A stretch of DNA of 64,000 nt, from assembly GCA_002397315.1 (NCBI GenBank), contig DHAE01000022.1:106647-170646 (forward strand), read 5' to 3'. The stretch's first letter is position 1; each line of letters begins with the position of its first letter. The notes below the pieces were generated by a model. The model was not told the DNA's origin. It did not search any database and was given only the letters and a program-made list of their open reading frames with translations. Both the position numbers and the translations under genes were made by a program. This document shows, piece by piece, positions 25,521-33,022 of the stretch. This DNA comes from Comamonadaceae bacterium UBA4962 (GTDB lineage: Bacteria > Pseudomonadota > Gammaproteobacteria > Burkholderiales > Burkholderiaceae_C).

Positions 25521-26876
25521 ATGACCGCAACCGCCCACATCCCCGCCCGAAAACTCCCTCTCTACCGCTCGCTTTACGTGCAGGTGCTGTTCGCCGTCGT
25601 CGTGGGCGTGCTGCTCGGACACTTCTACCCCGAGATCGGCGAGAAGATGAAGCCGCTGGGCGATGGCTTCATCAAGCTCATCAAGATGATCATCGCGCCG
25701 ATCATCTTCTGCACCGTGGTGGTGGGCATCGCGGGCATGGAGGACATGAAGAAGGTCGGCCGCACCGGCGGCCTGGCCCTGCTGTACTTCGAGATCGTGA
25801 GCAGCATCGCGCTGGTCATCGGCCTCATCGTGGTCAACGTGCTCCAGCCCGGCGCGGGCATGAACGTCGATGCCTCCGCGATCGACACCAAGGCCATCGC
25901 GGCCTACACGGCGCCCGGCAAGATGGGCTCCACCACCGATTTCCTCATGAACATCATCCCCACCACCGTGGTGGACGCGTTCGCCAAGGGCGAGATCCTG
26001 CAGGTGCTGCTGATCGCCGTGATGTTCGGCTTCGCGCTGCACCGCTTCGGCGGCCGCGGCACGCTGGTGTTCGACTTCATCGAGAAGACCTCGCACGTGC
26101 TGTTCACCATCGTGGGCTACATCATGAAGGTGGCCCCGATCGGCGCGTTCGGCGCCATGTCGTTCACGATCGGCAAGTACGGCGTGGGCTCGCTGCTGTC
26201 GCTCGGCAAGCTGATGGGTTCGTTCTACCTGACCTGCCTGCTGTTCGTCTTCGTCGTGCTCGGCCTGATCGCGCGCTTCCACGGCTTCTCGATCTGGAAG
26301 TTCGTGAAGTACATCAAGGAAGAACTGCTGATCGTGCTGGGCACCTCCTCCAGCGAATCGGTGCTGCCGCGCATGATGGAGAAGATGGAGAACCTGGGCG
26401 CGAAGAAGACCACCGTGGGCCTCGTGATTCCCACCGGCTACTCCTTCAACCTGGACGGCACCTCCATCTACCTGACCATGGCCGCCGTGTTCATCGCCCA
26501 GGCCACGAACACGCCGCTCGACATCACCCACCAGATCACCCTGCTGCTGGTCCTGCTGCTGACCTCCAAGGGCGCCGCAGGCATCACCGGCAGCGGCTTC
26601 ATCGTGCTGGCGGCCACGCTCTCGGCCGTGGGCCACGTGCCGGTGGCCGGCCTCGCGCTGATCCTGGGCATCGACCGCTTCATGTCCGAGGCGCGGGCGC
26701 TCACCAACCTCGTGGGCAACGGCGTGGCCACCCTCGTCGTCGCCAAGTGGACGGGCGACCTCGACACCGAGCAGCTCCGGCAGCGCCTGGACAACCCCGA
26801 CTGGGTGGCCGCGCAGGAGCCGGAGGCCATCCTCGACAAGAAGACGGAGCACCTGGACACCTCCGGCCGCCACTGA
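25521..26876 (+). CDS. dctA: C4-dicarboxylate:cation symporter DctA
   Basis: 451 residues from ATG 25521 (MTATAHIPARKLPLYRSLYV). The DAACS family signatures are complete: IIAPIIFCTVVVGIAGM, LLIVLGTSSSESVLPRMMEK (Ser-rich re-entrant loop), PTGYSFNLDGTSIYLTMAAV and LLLTSKGAAGITGSGFIVLA. These belong to the substrate- and cation-binding core. It imports succinate, fumarate and malate across the inner membrane. It is divergent from urtA (291 bp between starts) and ends in a strong terminator. The longer upstream frame is a GC artefact. No dctBD two-component genes are adjacent. Confidence 0.95.
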   Translation: MTATAHIPARKLPLYRSLYVQVLFAVVVGVLLGHFYPEIGEKMKPLGDGFIKLIKMIIAPIIFCTVVVGIAGMEDMKKVGRTGGLALLYFEIVSSIALVIGLIVVNVLQPGAGMNVDASAIDTKAIAAYTAPGKMGSTTDFLMNIIPTTVVDAFAKGEILQVLLIAVMFGFALHRFGGRGTLVFDFIEKTSHVLFTIVGYIMKVAPIGAFGAMSFTIGKYGVGSLLSLGKLMGSFYLTCLLFVFVVLGLIARFHGFSIWKFVKYIKEELLIVLGTSSSESVLPRMMEKMENLGAKKTTVGLVIPTGYSFNLDGTSIYLTMAAVFIAQATNTPLDITHQITLLLVLLLTSKGAAGITGSGFIVLAATLSAVGHVPVAGLALILGIDRFMSEARALTNLVGNGVATLVVAKWTGDLDTEQLRQRLDNPDWVAAQEPEAILDKKTEHLDTSGRH

Positions 26877-26902
26877 GCGGCTGCGCATCCAGCGCAAGCG
26901 AC

Positions 26903-26930
26903 ACGGGCCGGCACATGCCGGCCCGTTTTT
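26903..26930 (+). terminator. Rho-independent terminator of dctA
   Basis: A perfect 11-bp stem (ACGGGCCGGCA / TGCCGGCCCGT) is followed directly by a run of five T, 27 bp after the dctA stop. Confidence 0.88.
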
Positions 26931-26992
26931 CATGGGCGAACGCCGTGGGCGAAGGGCCCGTGCGGCAAGGCAGCCGCCTCAGCCCCCCGCCC

Positions 26993-27604
26993 TCAGCCCA
27001 CCTGCGGGCAGGCCCTGAAGGCGGGCAGGTCCTCTGCCGCCGCGGCGAAGGCCGCCAGCGCGGGATGCGCCTGCGCGCCGATGCGCCCGGGCAGCACCAG
27101 GCCGATGAAGCTCCATGCCACCGCCGCGGCGATGCCGCCGTGGGTCAGGTCCACCGCGGTGCCCGCATGGGCGATGGCTTCCTCCAACTGCGCGCAAGCG
27201 GATTCCAGCTGCAGGCCGGTACGGTCCAGCCAGGGCCGGTGCTGCTTCTCGGGCGGGCGCAGCCGCTGTTCATAGACGATCTGCACCGCCTTCTCGCACG
27301 CGGCGAGCGCGAGGCCTGCCACGCGCAGATCCTGCAGGCGGGCCGCGAGGCCCTCCGGCACCAGACGCGCGGCCGCCTCCGGCGCGGTGGCATCGACCCA
27401 TTGCAGGATCAACGTGGAGTCCATCAGCACCGTGCCGTCGTCCGCCACCAGCGTGGGGGCCTTCACCACCGGGTTCACCGTGCGGAACGCGTCGAAATCG
27501 CCGAACACCGACAGGGACCGGTGCTCGAACGGCAGGCCGAGGTACCGCAGGGTGACGGCGACGCGGCGCACGTAGGGAGAGTCGAGCATGCCGTAGAGCT
27601 GCAT
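26993..27604 (-). CDS. Glutathione S-transferase family protein
   Basis: 203 residues from ATG 27604 (MQLYGMLDSPYVRRVAVTLR). The thioredoxin-like N-domain has the GST pattern: LDSPYVRRV at the active-site loop, then VNPVVKAPTLVADDG with the cis-Pro, then LMDSTLILQWVD with the Ser that binds the gamma-glutamyl group. The C-terminal half is helical (LTHGGIAAAVAWSFIGLVLP). It is divergent from the Lrp-type regulator (167 bp between starts), which may control it. Which substrate is conjugated cannot be told. Confidence 0.88.
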   Translation of the reverse strand: MQLYGMLDSPYVRRVAVTLRYLGLPFEHRSLSVFGDFDAFRTVNPVVKAPTLVADDGTVLMDSTLILQWVDATAPEAAARLVPEGLAARLQDLRVAGLALAACEKAVQIVYEQRLRPPEKQHRPWLDRTGLQLESACAQLEEAIAHAGTAVDLTHGGIAAAVAWSFIGLVLPGRIGAQAHPALAAFAAAAEDLPAFRACPQVG

Positions 27605-27771
27605 ACAAAATCCTTTTTTGGAACAGGCCGCGCAACGGCGGCGACGGGTCAGGGGAACGTGCCCTACGATAGGCATGCGCGGCGTGCGCGCACAGGGGCG
27701 GGCATCGGAAGAATCCCCCGCCCAGCGATGAACCATCGGCCGCGGGCACCCTGCCCCGGCCCCGACATTCC

Positions 27772-28230
27772 ATGCGAATCGACAAGAAGGACTGGCTGAT
27801 CCTGCAGGCCCTGCAGACCGACGCGCGGCAGAGCCTGGCCGCGCTGGGCAAGCGCATCGGCCTGTCGCAGCCCGCGATGAGCGAGCGCGTGCGCAAGCTG
27901 GAGGACGCCGGCATCATCGAAGGCTATGGCGCCCGGGTCCACCTGGGCCGCATCGGCGTGGGCCTCACGGCCATCATCCGCATCGAGACCACGCACCGCG
28001 GCATCGGGCCCTACCTGGCGTTGTTCGAGAGCATGCCCGAGGTGCTGGAGGCCGACCGGGTGACCGGCCAGGACTGCTTCATCGTGCGCTGCGCCATCGC
28101 GGAGCCGGCCGACCTGCAGCGCGTGGTGGATGCGCTGGCGGCGCATGGCTCGGTCACCACCTCGCTCGTGCTCTCCAGCCCGGTGCGCAAGCACGCCACG
28201 GTGCAGGCCGTGCGGCCACCCGAGCGGTGA
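27772..28230 (+). CDS. Lrp/AsnC family transcriptional regulator
   Basis: 152 residues. The N-terminal helix-turn-helix (DWLILQALQTDARQSLAALG, IGLSQPAMSERVRKLEDAGI) is followed by the RAM/AsnC ligand-binding domain (GLTAIIRIETT, VTGQDCFIVRCAI). Length and layout are those of single-gene Lrp-type regulators that respond to amino acids. It is divergent from the GST gene, a usual arrangement for a regulator and its target. It ends before a strong hairpin shared with the convergent YceI gene. Confidence 0.9.
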   Translation: MRIDKKDWLILQALQTDARQSLAALGKRIGLSQPAMSERVRKLEDAGIIEGYGARVHLGRIGVGLTAIIRIETTHRGIGPYLALFESMPEVLEADRVTGQDCFIVRCAIAEPADLQRVVDALAAHGSVTTSLVLSSPVRKHATVQAVRPPER

Positions 28231-28291
28231 GGTGAACCCGCCCGGCCACAAGGAAAAAGCCGCCGTCCGCACAGGGGCGGAGGGCGACTGC

Positions 28292-28315
28292 TGCGCCGGC
28301 CTGCGGGCCGGCGCA
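28292..28315. terminator. Hairpin between convergent lrp-type and yceI-type genes
   Basis: A perfect 10-bp GC stem (TGCGCCGGCC / GGCCGGCGCA) with a TGCG loop sits between two convergent stops. There is no clear T run on either side, so it may act as a Rho-assisted or bidirectional stop. Confidence 0.5.
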
Positions 28316-28332
28316 TGGCGGCGCGTCGGGAA

Positions 28333-28908
28333 TTACTGCTTCACGGCCTCGACCTGCGCCACGATGCGCACGTTCTTCGGGAAGCCGTACTGCACGCCGT
28401 AGTCCAGGCCGAACTGGGTGCGGTCGATGGTCGTTTCGAAGTCGCCGCCGCACACCTCGCGCTTGAGCATCGGGCTCTGGTAGCAGGCGAACTGGTTGGC
28501 CTTGAAGGTCACGGGCTGGGTCTGGCCCTTGATCGTCAGGTTGCCGGCCACCGAGACGAGCTTGTCGCCGTCGAAGGTGAACTTGTCGCCCACGAAGCGC
28601 GCGGTGGGGTACTTGGCCGCGTCGAAGATGTCGGCGCTCTGCAGGTGCTTGTCGAACGGCGGCGTGCCGGTGTTGATGGAGTTGATCTGGAAGGTGATGT
28701 CCACCTTGCCGGTCTTGGCGGCCTTGTCCAGCTCGATCGTACCTTCCTTCTTGTCGAAGCGGCCGCGGTTCACGCTGGCGCCGAAATGGCTGATCTCGAA
28801 CGTGGCGAAGGTGTGCGTCGGCTCCACCGTGTACGTGGCGGTCTGCGCCTGGGCGGCACCGGCAACGAGGGCGGCCGCGGCGGCCAGGGCGAACAGGGAT
28901 TTGCGCAT
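28333..28908 (-). CDS. YceI family periplasmic lipocalin-like protein (second copy)
   Basis: 191 residues with a signal peptide (LFALAAAAALVAGAAQAQ) and GGAGA 8 bases before the ATG. The YceI pattern is clear: YTVEPTHTFATFEISHFGAS near the start, VDITFQINSINTGTPPFDKH, and LTIKGQTQPVTFKANQF in the second half. The family forms a beta-barrel that binds isoprenoid-like lipids in the periplasm. It is the third gene of a run cytochrome b561, YceI, YceI. This arrangement recurs in proteobacteria and suggests quinone- or polyprenoid-related stress functions. The two YceI proteins differ clearly, so this is not a recent duplication. Confidence 0.9.
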   Translation of the reverse strand: MRKSLFALAAAAALVAGAAQAQTATYTVEPTHTFATFEISHFGASVNRGRFDKKEGTIELDKAAKTGKVDITFQINSINTGTPPFDKHLQSADIFDAAKYPTARFVGDKFTFDGDKLVSVAGNLTIKGQTQPVTFKANQFACYQSPMLKREVCGGDFETTIDRTQFGLDYGVQYGFPKNVRIVAQVEAVKQ

Positions 28909-28926
28909 ATCGGTATCTCCGGTTGA

Positions 28927-28983
28927 AAGAAGGGGGAAAGGAAACGGGGAACGAAGGGAATCGGGAAACGCGGGAACGGGGCG
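28927..28983 (+). repeat. G-run-rich spacer between two yceI-type genes
   Basis: The 82-bp spacer is a purine-rich series of GGG or GGGG blocks spaced by AAAC, AATC, AAC and similar. At least five runs of three or more G occur on the plus strand. It could fold as a G-quadruplex on the plus (template) strand. Confidence 0.5.
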
Positions 28984-28990
28984 CCCGGCC

Positions 28991-29569
28991 TCAGAGCTTG
29001 GGCACGCCGGTGAGCGCGAGCTTGAACTTCACCTGCACGTCGTCGGCCACCATGGAGGTGTCGGCCCACTCGTTCTCGCCGATCTTGAAGGCGAGGCGCT
29101 TGATGGGGAAGCTGCCCGTGGCGATGGTGGTGGCGCCATTCTGCGTGAGCGTGACGGGCGCCACCACGTCCTGCGTGGCGCCCTTGATGCTGAGCTTGCC
29201 GGCCACCTCGAACTTGCCCGGCCCCGTGGACTTGATCGCCGTGGACTGGAAGGTCGCCTGCGGGAACTTGGGCACGTTGAACCACGTGGCCTTGGGCAAT
29301 TCGGCGTCGGACTCCTTCACGCCCAGGGTGGCGCTGCCGGTGTCCACCGTGAGCGTAACCTTGCTGGTGGCGAGCTTGGCCGGGTCGAACGCGACCTGCG
29401 CATCGAACTTCTTGAAGCGGCCTTCGACGGGCACGCCCATTTGCTTGCTCACGAAGGTGATCTCGCTCTGCTCGGGCACCAGCTTCTGCTGCGCGAATGC
29501 GGGGGCGCCGGCCAGCAGCGCGGAGGAAGCCAGCGCGATGCCGGCGAAGAGGGAAGGAAGTCGTTGCAT
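28991..29569 (-). CDS. YceI family periplasmic lipocalin-like protein (first copy)
   Basis: 192 residues from ATG 29569, which has GGAGA a few bases upstream; a longer in-frame start at 29608 lacks a signal. The signal peptide is FAGIALASSALLAGAPAFAQ. YceI features are LVPEQSEITFVSKQMGVPVE, FDAQVAFDPAKLATSKV, LSIKGATQDVVAPVTL and the C-terminal VQVKFKLALTGVPKL. It is placed between cytochrome b561 and the second YceI gene with short spacers (70 and 82 bp), consistent with one operon. It is probably a periplasmic isoprenoid-binding protein. Confidence 0.9.
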   Translation of the reverse strand: MQRLPSLFAGIALASSALLAGAPAFAQQKLVPEQSEITFVSKQMGVPVEGRFKKFDAQVAFDPAKLATSKVTLTVDTGSATLGVKESDAELPKATWFNVPKFPQATFQSTAIKSTGPGKFEVAGKLSIKGATQDVVAPVTLTQNGATTIATGSFPIKRLAFKIGENEWADTSMVADDVQVKFKLALTGVPKL

Positions 29570-29639
29570 GGATCTCTCCGTTGGTTCGTTGATTCGGTGA
29601 CAGGACACGGACGGCCTGCCGTGCCCGTGGTTCGCCCCG

Positions 29640-30197
29640 TCAGGCGCGGCCGGGCAGCATGCGGCCGATGAGGCCGTCGCGGTCGATGAGCTGGTGCTTC
29701 AGGGCCGCGGCCACGTGCAGCACGACCAGCGCGGCCAGGGCATAGGCGGTCATCCAGTGCCACGGCTTGATGGCTTCCGCCAGTTCCGGGCTCGCCGGCA
29801 CGAAGCTCGGCAGCGGCACGAGGCCGAGGAACACGATCGGGAAGCCGGCGGCGGAACTGTAGGCCCAGCCCACGAGCGGCACGGCGAAGAACAGCAGGTA
29901 CAGGAGGTGGTGCGTGCCGTGGTGCGCCGCGCGCTGCCAGGCCGGCATGGCGGATTCCACGGCCACCGGGAGTGCCGGCGGGCGGTGCGTGAGGCGCCAG
30001 AGCAGCCGCAGCGCCGACAGCGCCAGGATCGCCACGCCGGCCCACTTGTGCCAGTTGTAGAACTTCAGGCGTTGCGGCGAGAACGGCAGCCCCGTCATGT
30101 ACAGGCCCAGCAGGAAGACGGCCACGATGGCGGCTCCGAGGATCCAGTGGAGGGCGATGGCGGTGGCCGTGTAGCGGGCCGGGCGGGTCGGGTTCAT
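29640..30197 (-). CDS. Cytochrome b561 family protein
   Basis: 185 residues with four hydrophobic segments. Candidate haem-ligating histidines lie in ATAIALHWILGAAIVAVFLL (helix 1), YNWHKWAGVAILALSALRLL (helix 2), HHGTHHLLYLLFFAVPLVGW (helix 3) and YALAALVVLHVAAALKHQLI (helix 4). This is the bacterial CybB-type layout for di-haem electron transfer between quinone and a periplasmic acceptor such as superoxide. It starts the operon with the two YceI genes. Its start faces the small secreted protein gene about 250 bp away. Confidence 0.9.
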   Translation of the reverse strand: MNPTRPARYTATAIALHWILGAAIVAVFLLGLYMTGLPFSPQRLKFYNWHKWAGVAILALSALRLLWRLTHRPPALPVAVESAMPAWQRAAHHGTHHLLYLLFFAVPLVGWAYSSAAGFPIVFLGLVPLPSFVPASPELAEAIKPWHWMTAYALAALVVLHVAAALKHQLIDRDGLIGRMLPGRA

Positions 30198-30445
30198 GGG
30201 AATGGCGGGGAAGCGATCGGATCATCCGTGCATAACAGATGCGTGCGCCGCAGTCTAGAACGGCACAGTCCGGAAAACTTCAATGAAATTGATGCAACGA
30301 TTCAATTTTTGTGAATCGAGAAGCCGGGCCAGACGACTCGACAGTGGCTACGATCGACCGGGATGTCTCCTGTGCGACTCCGTGTACCGCAGGCCCAGCC
30401 GCAGGAGGCACGTTCCCTTCAACCCACTCTGAGGAGGTCAGCCCC

Positions 30446-30961
30446 GTGAAGAAATTGCTCTTGTCACTCGTCGCCTGCACCATGATCACCGCCGTATCGG
30501 CCCAAAGCGGCGGCGGCACGCGCGCGCCTTCGGTGGAAGTCCAGTTCGGCAAGCCGACCTTCACGCAGAAGCTCTTCTACGAGAAGCTGTACGAGAAGAA
30601 GCCCTTCGAAGACGCCATGCTGTACTACTACGACAACGGCGTCTACAAGATCATCTCGCCCGGGGAAGAGCACTACGGCGTGTACGTCGTGCACGGCAAG
30701 ATGACCGACGACGAATACGCGGTGAACTTCATCTCCCTGCCCTCGACCGACTGGGGCGGCAAGACGGCCATGCATGCCCTGAAGTTCAACCGCAAGACCG
30801 GCAAGTTCACCCAGCAGGCGACCTGGGAAGACGACCCGAACATCGCCCCGCAGTACGGGCGCTTCAGCCAGGACGCGAACACCATCGCCGATCCGCGGCC
30901 CGTCAACTGGGACAACCACAACGACCCGGGCCAGCGGACCGCCTGGCCGTTCGGCCGCTGA
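30446..30961 (+). CDS. Small secreted protein of unknown function
   Basis: 171 residues from GTG 30446, chosen because GAGGAGG lies about 8 bases upstream and the frame then begins with a signal peptide (KKLLLSLVACTMITAVSAQ). A longer ATG-started frame from 30311 has no such support. The mature part is rich in Lys/Tyr and aromatic residues (LFYEKLYEKKPFEDAMLYYY, HYGVYVVHGKMTDDEYAVNF, STDWGGKTAMHALKFNRKTG). I do not recognise a family. There is no lipobox Cys at the cleavage site, so it is probably a soluble periplasmic or secreted protein. It is a single-gene unit. Confidence 0.75.
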   Translation: MKKLLLSLVACTMITAVSAQSGGGTRAPSVEVQFGKPTFTQKLFYEKLYEKKPFEDAMLYYYDNGVYKIISPGEEHYGVYVVHGKMTDDEYAVNFISLPSTDWGGKTAMHALKFNRKTGKFTQQATWEDDPNIAPQYGRFSQDANTIADPRPVNWDNHNDPGQRTAWPFGR

Positions 30962-30979
30962 CGGTCTGTTTCCGGGCCT

Positions 30980-30997
30980 CGGCCCCGCGCGGGGCCG
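30980..30997. terminator. Perfect GC palindrome between convergent genes
   Basis: CGGCCCCGC/GCGGGGCCG is a perfect 18-bp palindrome between two convergent stops (30961 and 31009). It has no T run. It may serve as a shared transcription stop. Confidence 0.4.
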
Positions 30998-31008
30998 GGC
31001 GGAACGGA

Positions 31009-32751
31009 TCAGGAAGCCACGCGTGCCAGCGGCGTGCCCGCGGCGTGGTAGCTGCCGGTAGCCACCAGGCCCGTCATGCGCCCCGCCCGCGGCGCGATGA
31101 CCTGCATCTCCATCTTCATGGCCTCCATGACGGCGACCACGTCGCCCTCGGCCACGGTGTCGCCCTCGGCCACCTTCCAGGCCTGCACGGTGCCGGCCAC
31201 GGGGGCAGGTACGGCGCCCTCTTCCGCCGCTGCGGCGGGCGAGGAGGCCATCGCCGCCGCCGGAGCGCCGCTACCGGCGGCGGACTGCAAGCCCTGCAGC
31301 AGCACGGCCGGCAGGCCCAGCGCCACGCGGCGGCCGTCGATCTCGATCGCGGTGCGCACCAGGGCGGTGTCCTGCAGCGGCTCGGCGCGCGCCGCGGCGG
31401 CCAGCGTGTCGGCGAAGTCGGTCTCGATCCAGCGGGTGTGCACACGCAGGGCCTCGCCGTTGGTGAAATCCCCGTGCTCCATCACCGCGCGGTGGAACGG
31501 TAGCACCGAGGCCACGCCATCGATGCGGAATTCGCGCAGCGCGCGCCGTGCCCGGGCGATGGCCTGCTCGCGCGTGGAACCCGACACGATGAGCTTGGCC
31601 ATGAGCGAATCGAAGGTGCCCGGCACGATGGAGCCGGCCTGCACGCCGGTGTCGAGGCGCACGCCGGGGCCCGAGGGCGGATCGAACCGGGTGACGCCCC
31701 CGGGCGTGGGCAGGAAGCCGCGACCCACGTCCTCGGCGTTGATGCGGAACTCGATCGAGTGGCCGAGTGGCTCGGGGGTCTGCGTGATGCGCAACGGCAA
31801 ACCTTCGGCGATGCGGAACTGCTCCACCACGAGATCGACGCCCGTGGTCTGCTCGGTGACGGGATGCTCCACCTGCAGGCGCGTGTTCACCTCCAGGAAC
31901 GAGATCGCGCCCGTGCCCGACAGCAGGAATTCGACGGTGCCCGCACTCGTGTAGCCGGCGGCGGCGCAGATGTCGCGGGCCGAGGCATGGATGCGCTCGC
32001 GCTGCTCCGGCGTGAGGAAGGGCGCGGGCGCTTCTTCCACGAGCTTCTGGTTGCGGCGCTGCAGGGAGCAGTCGCGCGTGCCCAGCACCACGACGTTGCC
32101 GTGCGTGTCGGCCAGCACCTGGGCCTCGATGTGCCGGGGCCGATCGAGGAACTGCTCCACGAAGCACTCGCCGCGGCCGAAGGCGGCCATGGCTTCGCGC
32201 ACGGCGGAGGCGTAGAGGTCTTCCACCTCGTCCATGCGCCACGCGATCTTCATGCCGCGACCGCCGCCGCCGAAGGCCGCCTTGATGATGATCGGCAGGC
32301 CGTGCCGCTCGGCGAAGGCGAGCACTTCGGACACGTCCTGCACCGGGCCGGGCGTGCCCTGCACGAGCGGCGCGCCCACCTGCAGCGCGAGCCGCCGTGC
32401 CTCCACCTTGTCGCCCAGCCGCTCGATGGCCTCGGGCGGCGGGCCGATCCAGGTCAGGCCCGCGCCGATCACGGCCCGCGCGAAGCCCGCGTTCTCGGAC
32501 AGGAAGCCGTAGCCGGGGTGCACGGCGTCGGCACCGCTCTTGCGGGCCGCATCCAGCAGCTTGTCGATGTGCAGGTAGGTATCGGCCGGGCGGTCGCCGC
32601 CCAGGCCCCAGGCCTCGTCGGCCATGCGCACGTGCAGGGCGTCGATGTCGGCGTCGGCATAGACGGCGACGGAGCCGAGGCCGTAGTCGGCGCAGGCGCG
32701 GGCGATACGGACGGCGATCTCGCCGCGGTTGGCGATCAGGATTTTCTTCAT
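31009..32751 (-). CDS. Biotin carboxylase-BCCP fusion protein of the pxp locus
   Basis: 580 residues from ATG 32751 (MKKILIANRGEIAVRIARAC). The biotin carboxylase part (1-450) shows VHPGYGFLSENAGFARAV, the Gly-rich ATP loop IIKAAFGGGGRGMKIAW, GTRDCSLQRRNQKLVEEAPA and FLEVNTRLQVEHPVTE. The C-terminal ~75 residues are a biotinyl domain with the target Lys in VMEAMKMEMQVIAP, after an Ala-rich linker. There is no carboxyltransferase domain. The upstream gene encodes a fused KipI-KipA (PxpB-PxpC) protein, which is homologous to the carboxyltransferase part of urea carboxylase. The two may form one split carboxylase. Its leader is displaced by a 133-bp tandem repeat. Confidence 0.88.
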   Translation of the reverse strand: MKKILIANRGEIAVRIARACADYGLGSVAVYADADIDALHVRMADEAWGLGGDRPADTYLHIDKLLDAARKSGADAVHPGYGFLSENAGFARAVIGAGLTWIGPPPEAIERLGDKVEARRLALQVGAPLVQGTPGPVQDVSEVLAFAERHGLPIIIKAAFGGGGRGMKIAWRMDEVEDLYASAVREAMAAFGRGECFVEQFLDRPRHIEAQVLADTHGNVVVLGTRDCSLQRRNQKLVEEAPAPFLTPEQRERIHASARDICAAAGYTSAGTVEFLLSGTGAISFLEVNTRLQVEHPVTEQTTGVDLVVEQFRIAEGLPLRITQTPEPLGHSIEFRINAEDVGRGFLPTPGGVTRFDPPSGPGVRLDTGVQAGSIVPGTFDSLMAKLIVSGSTREQAIARARRALREFRIDGVASVLPFHRAVMEHGDFTNGEALRVHTRWIETDFADTLAAAARAEPLQDTALVRTAIEIDGRRVALGLPAVLLQGLQSAAGSGAPAAAMASSPAAAAEEGAVPAPVAGTVQAWKVAEGDTVAEGDVVAVMEAMKMEMQVIAPRAGRMTGLVATGSYHAAGTPLARVAS

Positions 32752-33017
32752 GACATCAACTTTCGGTGGAAGCGGACGGCGGGACGGCGAGACCGCCGCA
32801 GCCTGCTGCGCAGGCACGGCGATGTGCAGAAACGCCCGCTGTGCGAACGTTTTCGCCGCGGTTGGCAATCAGGACTTTTTTCATCACATCAACTTTCGCT
32901 GGAGCAATCGAGAGGGGCGACGAGACCGCCGCAGCCTGCTGCGCAGGCACGGCGATGTGCAGAAACGCCCGCTGCGCGAACGTTTTCCCCACGGTTGGCA
33001 ATCCGGACTTTTTTCAT
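32752..33017 (-). repeat. 133-bp tandem repeat carrying decoy copies of the biotin carboxylase start
   Basis: Three ATGs at 33017, 32884 and 32751 (minus strand) are exactly 133 bp apart. Each is followed by codons for MKK(V/I)(R/L)IANRGE. After RGE the first two copies diverge into a short frame that stops after 42 residues (ending SSES or STES); only the third continues into the enzyme. The unit 32885-33017 and the unit 32752-32884 are strongly similar, sharing GCCGCAGCCTGCTGCGCAGG and GGCGATGTGCAGAAACGCCC. The first decoy ATG is 5 bp from the pxpBC stop, the position expected for the original start. Confidence 0.9.
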
Positions 33018-33022
33018 GGTGT

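Noticed and set aside
32756..33001. 81-codon minus frame across the 133-bp repeats
   Set aside because: Its start is inside repeated leader DNA. It ends just downstream of the true gene start and has no independent support.
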